Positions 14,852 to 24,900 of a stretch of 64,000 nt of DNA are shown one piece after another (position 1 is the first letter of the stretch; each line of letters opens with the position of its first letter). Source of the stretch: an uncultured Prevotellaceae bacterium (GTDB lineage: Bacteria; Bacteroidota; Bacteroidia; Bacteroidales; Bacteroidaceae); NCBI GenBank assembly GCA_947169115.1, contig CAMVOK010000011.1, positions 28,555 through 92,554 on the forward strand. The letters run 5' to 3'. A program made the position numbers and the translations under genes. The notes under the pieces are model-generated. The model did not search any database and was not told the DNA's origin. It saw only the letters and a program-made list of their open reading frames with translations.

Positions 14852-17484
14852 TTGATGTAAACTTTTTTGATGGTTCCGTTATTCGTTTTTACAATGTTGA
14901 TACCCTTCTTGAGGCTTGTGGCACGTACACCGTCTATGGTATATACTTCGGTGATGGTGTCGTTGGCCATGCCGATGCCGTTGATGGCTGTTTCTTCGTC
15001 GAAATCAAAAGCCAATGCCTTGACATTGTAAGCCTGTTCCTTGATGTAGGCTCGGAATGGGTTGACTGTCGGCTTGGTGCTGCCTACCAGATAGAAAGCA
15101 ACGCCCTCGCCCAGAGTGTGGTTTTGCAGGACATAGCTGCTTTCAACGGCAGTCATTGCCGTGTAGGTGCCGATAAGTTCGCCATTGGTGAAGGTTGTAC
15201 CAGCAGAAACGACGGGGACTTCGGTGTTTGCTCCGCGATAGTTACCTGAAGCCTTAACAACTACTGGGCTGTTAGCGGGAATCGTGGAAACAGATGTTCC
15301 GCGTATCTTGCCCTCAATGAGGTTGATGCCCTTGTCGAGGGTGTATGCATTGCCGGGCAGTGACGATGCCGTAAATGGCAATATGAGAGTGGCACAGGAA
15401 CCTCCTGCCAATTCGCCGCTTCCCATCGTATATTTGGCATCCGTAGCCACAAAAGCCGTTGGATTGACAAACGGATGACCGCAGACGAGTTCCAGATTTG
15501 CACAGACATTATTGATGATGACGTTCTTCGAGGCGGTCACCTGTCCTGTTTGTGCAAAGACAAGTCCGTTGGGATTTGTGAAGGTTACGGTTGCGCCTGA
15601 TAGGGTGGCTGCCGTGGTGTTGGCAACGGGTACGTCGTCGGTCAGTACGATGGTAGGTGCGGTGGCAAATTCACCCATGTAGCGGTGTACGCCATCCTTC
15701 ACAAAGTCCACACTCTGGCCAATGTAGAGCAGATGCATCTCGCCACAATCAGCCTCACGACCAACGTTTACATTTGAGAGGCTGATGCTGATGGTCTTGG
15801 CTTCGTTTGCTACAGACTGATAGAAGAATATGTCGTTGTAGCCCCATCCGTTGCCGATGTTGTTGCTACCCGTCATTCGACCACGTGTGGTCGTACTTTC
15901 GCTGCCAATACTGATGGTGGCGTAAGCCGCATCGCTCACGGGACGTACGATGGTGCGCAATAGGTAGGCTCCTGTGTTGGGGATGGTCACCGACTGCGAG
16001 CGGGCAGCACCGCTTTCGTGGTTCTGTGTAAAGTAAGTGCGGCTGCTACCGTCGTAGTAGGTGCCTGTGCCCATGGTGCGACCGCTGCCAGGCCAAGCGT
16101 CGTTGGCGGTGCACTCCCAATTGCCGATGATACCTACGGTCACGTCAACAGGGTGTGTCATACTGGCGTTTGCCCACTGGTAAACGGGATAGTTCTCTGT
16201 AAGGTAGTCAACTGCTGTTTGTAGCTCATTTACTGTATTGCTCTCGCTATAGGTAGCGTAAAGATTGTAGTGGGTGGTATAGTCAGAGGCATCAACCACG
16301 TCGTTGTAGGGAGCGCAGGAAGCCAACAGACTTTCCAGCTGTGCCAAAAGACCGGCCTTGTCTGTGACGGGACCTAAGTAATAGAGTTCCACATTATCGA
16401 CATTTGCCCAGTTGTGTGTCTGGCTAGTAATGGTATTAAAGGCAATCTTGACTGTGCCTGTGGATTCCACGAAGTCCAGGGTGCGCCACATCCATCCTGC
16501 CACACCGTTTCCGTCGGTGGTTTCCTTTCCGTCTTGTAGGATATTACCTCCACTGGCTCCATTGCCGAGGAAAGCTTCGGATGCTGTGTCGTTGGCTTTG
16601 AGGGTTACGGTGCATTGGTTCGAAGACTGTATGGCGGCGCGCAGACGGAATTTACCTGTGGGCAGTCCTGTAATCGTCTGGCTCATTTCGAGGTTGAAGT
16701 CGTTCCATCCCCACTGGCTCGGTTCGAAGAATCCGGCTGCACCGTCGAATGTTCCTGTACCGCTGTTGCGTCCAGTACCACCTCCCATAGTCCAGCCGTT
16801 CGTGTTCCTGACCGCATTGGGGTTGGTGATTTTGTAGGTGAGATTGGCGGGTCTCGACTCAGAAGCATTGCCAATCCAGTTTACGTCTGCACGCTGTATG
16901 GCATAAATCTGGAAATGTCCAACGTTGTTGCCAGTCTTGTTGGCTGCCACTTCACGCCCATTGAGGAATGCGGCATCTACCCAAGGACCGATGTATCCAG
17001 CATCAGGATATTTCCCGTTTTGTATAGTCCAGGAACCATCGGCGTAGGCTATCGTCCAGTTGTACCAGCTCGCATCACCTCCACCGTTGTCATGTGTACG
17101 GCAATACCAACCTGCATTCCATTCGGTTTGTTGGTAATAAGTGGGTTCAGTGGCATTTTTGATGGACCATCCACCGCTGCTGTTTGTGGAGATTTCCCAA
17201 AGCAAGAGTGGGTTCATGGCTGCATCCTCGCTGGTGCGATATACCATGGTTTTGTAGGCATTGTCAGTGCTCTGTTCCGGCCCATCGCCAAAAGATAGCA
17301 TGAGGTCTTGCGTATTGTCAACAAAGACAAAATAGTAGTTGTCAAGGTCACTGGGGAGTGACGTGATTTTTGTCCATCCGTTTGCAGTTGTCAGTAGCGA
17401 TGTGTCGGCTACCGCCTCGGAGGGCAGGAAAACACCTGTTACGAGGAATAAGGTCATGATGGCCTTCGTGAGTAATTTCTTCAT
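14848..17484 (-). CDS. Secreted T9SS-tailed multi-module protein
   Basis: An 878-aa protein with signal peptide (ITKAIMTLFLV-type, cleavage near SEAVAD). It has two probable jelly-roll carbohydrate-binding-like regions: about 220-365 (GKFRLRAAIQSSNQCTVTL, VDNVELYYLG) and about 445-600 (NTGAYLLRTIVRP). A helical spacer lies between them, then beta-rich domains, and the C-terminal tail reads EVYTIDGVRATSLKKGINIV, a T9SS sorting-like end. No catalytic residues were recognised. It heads the operon with the 65-aa protein, the PI-PLC lipoprotein and the FISUMP-like protein. A promoter-type CAAAGGTA (TACCTTTG on this strand) lies at 17537-17544. Probable surface glycan-binding protein (inference). 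Confidence 0.78.
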   Translation of the reverse strand: MKKLLTKAIMTLFLVTGVFLPSEAVADTSLLTTANGWTKITSLPSDLDNYYFVFVDNTQDLMLSFGDGPEQSTDNAYKTMVYRTSEDAAMNPLLLWEISTNSSGGWSIKNATEPTYYQQTEWNAGWYCRTHDNGGGDASWYNWTIAYADGSWTIQNGKYPDAGYIGPWVDAAFLNGREVAANKTGNNVGHFQIYAIQRADVNWIGNASESRPANLTYKITNPNAVRNTNGWTMGGGTGRNSGTGTFDGAAGFFEPSQWGWNDFNLEMSQTITGLPTGKFRLRAAIQSSNQCTVTLKANDTASEAFLGNGASGGNILQDGKETTDGNGVAGWMWRTLDFVESTGTVKIAFNTITSQTHNWANVDNVELYYLGPVTDKAGLLAQLESLLASCAPYNDVVDASDYTTHYNLYATYSESNTVNELQTAVDYLTENYPVYQWANASMTHPVDVTVGIIGNWECTANDAWPGSGRTMGTGTYYDGSSRTYFTQNHESGAARSQSVTIPNTGAYLLRTIVRPVSDAAYATISIGSESTTTRGRMTGSNNIGNGWGYNDIFFYQSVANEAKTISISLSNVNVGREADCGEMHLLYIGQSVDFVKDGVHRYMGEFATAPTIVLTDDVPVANTTAATLSGATVTFTNPNGLVFAQTGQVTASKNVIINNVCANLELVCGHPFVNPTAFVATDAKYTMGSGELAGGSCATLILPFTASSLPGNAYTLDKGINLIEGKIRGTSVSTIPANSPVVVKASGNYRGANTEVPVVSAGTTFTNGELIGTYTAMTAVESSYVLQNHTLGEGVAFYLVGSTKPTVNPFRAYIKEQAYNVKALAFDFDEETAINGIGMANDTITEVYTIDGVRATSLKKGINIVKTNNGTIKKVYIK

Positions 17485-17536
17485 TTTTGTAGTTAAAAAG
17501 TATGTGTTTTTTAGTCTTTTCCCAAATTTGTGGGCA

Positions 17537-17567
17537 CAAAGGTACGAAAAGAAATTAAAAATGGAAA
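17537..17567 (-). promoter_or_regulatory. Promoter of the PI-PLC operon
   Basis: On the minus strand TTTC (17567-17564) is followed after 19 nt by TACCTTTG (17544-17537), a Bacteroidota -33/-7 pair with one -33 mismatch. It is 53 nt upstream of ATG 17484. Confidence 0.65.
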
Positions 17568-17625
17568 GTGAAAAAATGAAAAATATTACTCTGTAAATCC
17601 GTCATAAGGACGTCGGGCTTTCGGT

Positions 17626-17735
17626 AACCTTATGACCAAGCCTCGTCAACCTTATGACCAAGCTTCGTCAACCTTATGACCAAGCTTCGTCAACCTTATG
17701 ACGGAGCCTCGTCAACCTTATGACTAAACGGGGGT
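17626..17735. repeat. 22-bp iteron-like tandem array between divergent promoters
   Basis: Five head-to-tail 22-bp units start with AACCTTATGACCAAGC. Units 2 and 3 are identical, units 1 and 4 have one to three changes, and unit 5 is degenerate at its end. Inverted half-sites flank the array: GTCATAAGGAC (17601-17611) and GTCCTTATGGC (17735-17745). The array lies in the 457-nt gap between the promoter at 17537 (leftward) and the promoter at 17853 (rightward). Confidence 0.9.
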
Positions 17736-17852
17736 GTCCTTATGGCAGTTGAATCCTCCAAATCCAGTAGTTTTTTGAGAGCCAAAAGGTGAGTTTGAGC
17801 CTACTCTTTTGTTTTTGTGGATAAAAATGCTGAGTAATTAAAATAGTTTCAC

Positions 17853-17860
17853 TATCTTTG
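17853..17860 (+). promoter_or_regulatory. Likely original promoter (-7 box) of the GH20-sialidase gene
   Basis: TATCTTTG is a perfect Bacteroidota -7 box. The -33 region is not obvious. About 50 nt downstream the IS982 element begins, so this promoter is now separated from the GH20-sialidase start (18952) by about 1.1 kb. Confidence 0.6.
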
Positions 17861-17911
17861 GACGCAATATTGTCTATATATATAAAAAAGGTATAGGAAA
17901 ATACAATAATA

Positions 17912-18939
17912 ACCCGTTGGCGGAATTAAATAGTTAGTAAGATGTACTATGAAAAGTTGCACATATCACAGATTTTTAGTAACTTAGAGTGCTCAATCTT
18001 TAAGTTATACGACCTCGTTATGTGCAACTTGTACACAAAATTCGTCAATTTTCTGGAGATATGGAAGAAATTCTCCGAAGATTTAGTCACGGAGTCTGGA
18101 AATGTTCGCCGTCCTGGCCCTGTGCCACGTTTCTCTGATTTGGAAGTCATCGCTTTGAGCATGGCAGCCGAGGCTGAGGAGATAGACAGTGAGAACTGGC
18201 TGTTTGAAGCGAAGCTGAAGGAGTGCCGTTCGTCCATTCCCAACCTTATCTCCCGCCGTCAGTTCAATGACCGCCGCAAGTCTGTTAGCGGTCTTTGTGA
18301 GCAGATACGCAGTCGCATTGCCAACCGTATCGATGGTGGCGAGGATTACTTCTGTATAGACTCAAAACCAATAGAAGTATGCCGTGTGGCTCGCGGTAAG
18401 AGATGTAAGATGGGACGCACTGGCGATTTCCACAAAGCCCCAGACTTTGGTTACTGTGCATCCCAAGGCAGTTACTTCTTCGGATATAAACTTCACGCAC
18501 TCTGTGGCTTAAGCGGTGTCATACATTCATACGACCTGTCCAAGGCGAGTGTTCACGACATCAAGTATCTGAATGACATCAAGCCGCTTTACCACGATTG
18601 TAGCATATTTGGAGACAAAGGATATATCGGAGCGGAAATCCAGCTTGACCTCTTCGAGACGGCAAACATTAGGCTTGAGTGTCCCTACAGGCTTAATCAA
18701 AAGAACTGGAAGCCGACCTTCATTCCTTTTGCAAAGGCAAGGAAAAGAGTTGAAACGCTCTTCTCACAATTAACTGACCAGTTCCTCGTCATCAGGAACT
18801 ACGCCAAAGAAACCTGCGGTCTTTTTGCCCGAATAGTGGGTAAAGTCAGTGCGATGACCGCCCTACAATACATCAATTACATTAACAACAAACCCATAGG
18901 CAGGATTAAGTACGCACTGATTTAATTCCGCCAACGGGT
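17912..18939 (+). mobile_element. IS982-family insertion sequence with target duplication
   Basis: A 1028-bp element with perfect 20-bp terminal inverted repeats (ACCCGTTGGCGGAATTAAAT at 17912-17931 and its complement at 18920-18939). It is flanked by the 7-bp direct repeat AATAATA (17905-17911 and 18940-18946). It carries one intact transposase gene. The perfect ends and duplication indicate recent insertion. It sits only 12 nt upstream of the start codon of the GH20-sialidase gene. Confidence 0.95.
17942..18925 (+). CDS. IS982-family transposase
   Basis: A 327-aa DDE transposase. The N-terminal helical DNA-binding part (RPGPVPRFSDLEVIALSMAA) is followed by the catalytic core: YFCIDSKPIEVCR (first Asp), CSIFGDKGYIG (second Asp) and RKRVETLFSQL (Glu). 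These match the IS982 family. The frame is intact and the length is normal to slightly long. It catalyses cut-and-paste movement of its own element, whose 20-bp inverted repeats bracket it. Confidence 0.95.
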   Translation: MYYEKLHISQIFSNLECSIFKLYDLVMCNLYTKFVNFLEIWKKFSEDLVTESGNVRRPGPVPRFSDLEVIALSMAAEAEEIDSENWLFEAKLKECRSSIPNLISRRQFNDRRKSVSGLCEQIRSRIANRIDGGEDYFCIDSKPIEVCRVARGKRCKMGRTGDFHKAPDFGYCASQGSYFFGYKLHALCGLSGVIHSYDLSKASVHDIKYLNDIKPLYHDCSIFGDKGYIGAEIQLDLFETANIRLECPYRLNQKNWKPTFIPFAKARKRVETLFSQLTDQFLVIRNYAKETCGLFARIVGKVSAMTALQYINYINNKPIGRIKYALI

Positions 18940-18951
18940 AATAATATTACT

Positions 18952-21900
18952 ATGAATAAGACATCGATTAGGTCATTCTATGTAATGACACTGATGCTGT
19001 TCTTTATAGGAATGGGCATCGCCAAAGCATCCACGGCAACCTCCCTTCTCATGCCAAAACCGCATGAGCTGACGGAGAATGGAGCCAGTTTTGATTTGAA
19101 TCGTACTGTGAGCCTCGACGACCCAACGGGTTCTTCCTTGTTGGCTTCGCTTTTCACTACGGGCAGTGGGACGGCATCCGTCACGGTGAATATCGTGAGT
19201 GCAGCAACACTGGGTACCTTTGATTACACGTTGGCTGGCTTTGACAATGAGGGCTATAAACTCAATGTCACGACAAACGACATTACCATCACTGCCGCTT
19301 CAAAGACGGGTGTCATACGTGCAGCCCAGACCCTAATGCAGTTGAAGGCTGCCACCGACGGTGCCTATATTCCAGGTGTGGAGATAACCGACTACCCAGC
19401 TTTCAAATTGCGTGGCTATATGCACGATGTAGGACGTTCGTTCATCTCCTTTGCCGAACTGAAGAAGGAGATTGACTTGCTTTCCCGTTTCAAGGTGAAT
19501 GTCTTCCACTGGCACCTGACCGACAACCAGGGCTTCCGCTTCGAAAGTCAGCAGTATCCGCAGTTGAATCAGGCTTCAAACATGACTCGCTTTGCTGGCA
19601 GTTACTACACGCAGGCCCAGTGTACGGAACTGGAGGCATACGCCGCCGAACGTGGTGTTATCGTGATTCCCGAAATTGATATGCCCGGTCACTCTACGGC
19701 TTTCACCAATGCCATGGGCTTTACCATGAGCAGTGACGATGGTAAGGCTGCCTTGAAGGTGCTGTTGGGTGAATTGGCTTCGGCCTTCCCCTTGGCCCCC
19801 TACATCCACATGGGTGCCGACGAGGCCGGAACTACGGCAGCCTTCGTCAACGAGATGTCGCAGTACATCAAGGAAACGTTGGGACGCAAGTGCATTGTAT
19901 GGAACCCCATCAGTGGTGTGACCATCAACACGACCAACCTTCCTTACATCGACATGACCGAGATGTGGAGTACCAGCGGTACGAAAATCACGGGGCTGCC
20001 TAACATCGATTGCCGATACAACTACATCAACCACTTCGATGTCTTTGCCGACCTCGTGGGCATCTACAAGAGTAATGTCTATTATGCTTCGCAGGGGAGT
20101 GCGGAGGTGGCTGGAGCTATCACTGCTATCTGGAACGACCGCAAGACGGCTACGGAAACAGATATTATCAGCCAGAATGGTCTCTACGCCAATGCCCTGG
20201 CTACAGCCGAACGTGGTTGGATGGGCGGTGGTAACCAATACATAGAAGTAGGTGGAACCACCCTACCCAATAGTGGAACTGAGTTTGAGGAATTTGTTGA
20301 TTGGGAACGACGTTTCCTGCACTATAAGGATACGTGGCTGGCTGGTGAACCTATTCCATACGTGAAGCAGACCAATGTGAAGTGGCGCATTACGCAGCCC
20401 TTCCCCAACGGGGGTACGGCATCTGCCGTCTTTCCTCCCGAACAATCCACCGATGAGGTGCTGCCTGATGAGTTTACCTACAACAATGCCACTTATACGA
20501 CCAGCATGGCTACGGGAGCAGGCATCTATCTGCGTCATGTGTGGGGAACAACCGTACCCGCTTTCTTCTCTTCACCAACGCTGAATACTACGGCATACGC
20601 CTGGACTTACGTCTATTCGCCTACGGCGCAGACAGCCGGTGCGCTCATTGAATTCCAGAACTATAGTCGCTCGGAGAACGACAAAGCCCCTGATGCCGGT
20701 AATTGGGATCGCAAGGGGTCACGCATCTGGGTGAATGGTACGGAAGTGACTCCTCCCACCTGGACGAACAGTGGCGTGAGCATCAATAGCGAGGTGGATC
20801 TTGGTAACGAGAACTTCCCCGCACGCGCTCCTATTAGTATCTCGCTGCAGCAAGGATGGAACAAGGTGTTCCTAAAACTGCCCTACGTGAATGCCAGCAA
20901 CATCCGTCTGAACAAATGGATGTTCACTTTTGTGCTTACCGATGCTGCGGGTCGGAATGCTCTTGACAATATTGTCTATTCGCCCATTCAGAGTCTGGAC
21001 GAGAATGTAGAAGGCGTGGTGGCTTTGATTGGTGAAGTAAAGAGTTATGTCAATGAGATGTGCGGTACAGCCATTGGCTACTATCCCGTGAGTCTGGCTT
21101 CTACACTTATGGCCAAGGTGTCAGAAATAGAGGCGACCCTACAATCGGTTCTCACGGCCCAGCAGCGTACGGCCCAGGAGACAGAACTGCAGACAGCATT
21201 CGACACTTTTAAGTCGAGTCTCAGCAGCCAACAGATCAATCAACCACTGGTTAGCACCAGTACCACCACTCATTACTACACGTTATGTACGCCACTGCGT
21301 GGCACACGCTATGTCACGGCCACGGGTACAAGTTCCGAGCTGGGTGGCACATCCGCACTGTCTGACCTCTCATACTGGAAATTTGTAGAACGTACTGATG
21401 GCACTTTTGACATCGTGAATGGTCTCAATGGCAGTTACATTGCTCCAAATAGCACGAACAATTCAGCGTTGATGACTCAGACCTCACAGCCCTCGGCAGG
21501 TTGGACGGTTGGCAAGGCAGCCACGGCAGGCTATGTCAGTATCACTTCTGGTACCTGCCAGTTCAACCAGACCAACAAGTCCAGTTCGGTACTCTCTGGC
21601 GGTTACCGGGTTTTCAACTGGGGGGATGGCACCAACACTACCGACACCGGTTGCCAATACCTGATTGAAGAGGTGGATGTGAATCTGGATGAGGAAGAAG
21701 AGTCTGATGGGACAAAAGTACTTAACGTAGGTAGTCAGGTGACGAGTGAATCTGACATTACAAGTGGTAAAGTTTATATTCTGAAAACCGGAGCAGACCG
21801 TTACATTACGGACAACGGAACAAATTATGATGTGCCAAATAGTGCCAATTCTGCCACGGAAGCAAGCGCATATTACCTGATATCGAACGGAGACGGTACG

Positions 21901-24900
21901 TGGAAAATAAAGAACTATTATACCGGAAAGTACTGGGGCGTACCTGTGTACAATACTGCTTTGACATCCGTTGCCGAGGCATCAGCCGGTGCATGGTCGC
22001 TAAACTTCAGTTCGGGAGTTGCCTACCCATCGTGTCCCGATGCTAATACTACTGTGCGTGGTATCGATCGTTCGAGTGGAAAAGTATGGGGCTGGTCAAC
22101 GGGAACCAACAATAACCATAAGGTGTATATCTATGAGGTGCCTTTGTCCTCCACAGCGGCATTCGAAGCCTTTGGCGATAAGGAATTTGCAGTGGCTTCT
22201 GAACCAGTCGCTACTGTTTCTAAGGGAACGTGGTATGTGATGTCACAGCGTTCCCGTACTACCTATCTTTTTGAAGATGTTTCGACCCACACCTTGAAGC
22301 ATACGCAGACAAAGCCTAGTGGACTGGCTACAGCAAATGCTAACTATTTGGTACGTCTGGTAACGGGTAGCGATGGGAATTATTACATACAGAACGGTTT
22401 AGGCAACTACATGGGTCAGATTACGGCCAGCACCAATGTTCCTACCACAGCACTGAAAGAACAACAGCATGTTGTGGCCAAGATAGGCGCTACCAGTGGA
22501 CATTACTATGTACAATGTGCTTCGAACAATGTGTTGCTTGATGCTAACGATTTTTCTCAAGGCGATCCTTCAACTGTGGTGGGATGGGGTACGACAGTTC
22601 CAACTGCTACAGGAGGGAATAACGACTGGGCGTTTTATCCCGTCACATTTGCCGAACCTTGGACACCCACAGCCTCAGAAGTATATACCATTAACAATCC
22701 TTTGACAAACCGTGGTGCCATGATGTACAACGGTAGCAGCGATTACGTTTGGTCGAGCGGGAAAAGTGGCACCTTCGATGCCTCGGACAACAACTGTCTA
22801 TGGGTGATTTATCCTACGGCTACCGATGGTCAATATTACCTTTATAATGTAGGGGCTGCTAAGTTTGCGATACCTAGCGGTACGGCCAGTGAAGCTTCAT
22901 GGGTGTTTTCATCGGATGCCGTGGCTGTGACCCTCATTCTTCAGAACGACGGAACCTATAAGATAAAGACAGCTGTAACCGACACATACGCCGCTGTCAG
23001 CAACAGTAAAGCTGGTCCTATCATCAATTACAACGATGAGGGTGGCAACTTTGTGATTACTCAAGTTGAGAACGCTGACCAAAGTGTGGCCGTAAGTGCA
23101 GCTTTGGGTAAACTGGTGGATAACGTGACTCCACTTTCCGCTGTACCCGCTGCTGGTACGGATGGGTGGTATGTCATCCGCATAAAGACACATGGTACGT
23201 ATGCCGACAAGTACGTATATCCTGCCAATCCGGAAATTACGTATAACAGTACTGCCTATGCCCTTACGTTTGATCATGGCTGCAACATACGTCCTGCCAT
23301 TGACGACGTTACCTATTACACTCGCATCTTTAGAGAGGAAGGCACGGTCTATTGGCAGATGCCCAATGGAAAGTACCTGTATGGAAATAATAGCAAGTTC
23401 CCCGTCCCGACGTTCACCCAATCGTCGTTCTCAATGGACTATACTGCAGACAAGGGTTTCCGCATGTGGGGCAGCAGTCGCTATGCCGTGCCTTATCTGC
23501 TCGGCAGTCAGTATTTCATTGGCGAGACATCGAATTCGGGAAATGCCTACTATGACATCTACCCCGTTAATCTTGACGAGGCAGGTCTTGTTGCCTGGCA
23601 GGTTGTTGTCGCCAACGCCGGTAATGGCACCCAACTGACCTGTACGCGCAGCGATGTGTGCGGTCAGACCTCGGTATATAACGGAGGCTGGTTCTTCCTT
23701 CCCTCGGGTGTTACGCCGGCAACCACGGACTTTGAGATGGAAGGCATGGTGGGTACCCCTGCCGTAGATACTGATGCCAAAACCGTGACGGTAACTTACA
23801 ATCCCGCGGTATGCCTGTTGCCAGACGATGTCACTATAATCCAGGGCAACCAGACCACGGGTAAGGGCAACACGATGCAGCCCCTTTTGCGGATAAAGGC
23901 AACCCCGTTTGCCGCTTGCACCCCGACCCAGTTCAGCATTACCCTGACGGGAGCCGACCAGCTCGATAAGGTGGCCGTCTATACCACCGCCATAGACGAG
24001 ATTATGGCAGAAGGAGCCAATCCCCAGAAGATAGGCGAGATGGCAGCCTCAGAGGGAACGTTGTCCATTGATGTGAACGCAGCCGAGCAGGGAGCCAACG
24101 CCAGCCTCTATTATTGGGTTGTGGCAGACGTGAAGAGCACGGCCACCGAATGGGCTGCCGTGGATGCCAGCATTCAGGGCATCGCCTATTCCAATGCCAG
24201 CGGTTCGGATGTCTGTGACCTTACAGCCAAAGGCGATCCTGATGGCGAGATGCGAATCTACAAGCAGCAGACAGCCCTGTGGACCCCCAGTCATGCCAAT
24301 ACCACATACTATCGTATCCCAACCATCCTGAATACCGGGACTAACGGCATCGTGGCACTGACGGACTATCGACACGGCCATCCCTATGACCTGGGCAAGA
24401 ATGCCAACAACGGCTCCGGGGCTCATGTGATAGACGTGGTGGCACGCCGCAGTACCGACGGCGGCCTGACGTGGGAACCGGAAGTGACGGTTGCAGCCGG
24501 CGACGGCGTGAATGCTGCTACCTACGGTTTTGGCGACCCCGCCATCGTGGCCGATGCCGACGGCACCCTCCACTGTCTCATGGCAGCCGGCAGTGCCAGC
24601 TATGCCAGCGGTATGCTGCACATGGGCTACTCGAAGAGTACCGACAACGGGGCTTCGTGGTCAGCCGTGACAGACATATACTCCAGCATAGACAAGGGAG
24701 GTCTGGAGATCGCCTCGGCCTTCACCACGGGCGGTAAGGGTGTGACCTTCCCGAACGGACGCATGGCTTTTGCCTTCCTGGGCAAGGTGGGTGGAACCAC
24801 CAACATCTATCCTCTATACTCAGACGACAAAGGCGCAACGTGGCATGTACAGCCCACGGTGGCATACGGCGGCGGTGACGAGTCGAAGTTCGAGATTATG

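Noticed and set aside
17626..17735. CRISPR array
   Set aside because: Units are directly adjacent 22-mers without spacers, and no cas gene is nearby.
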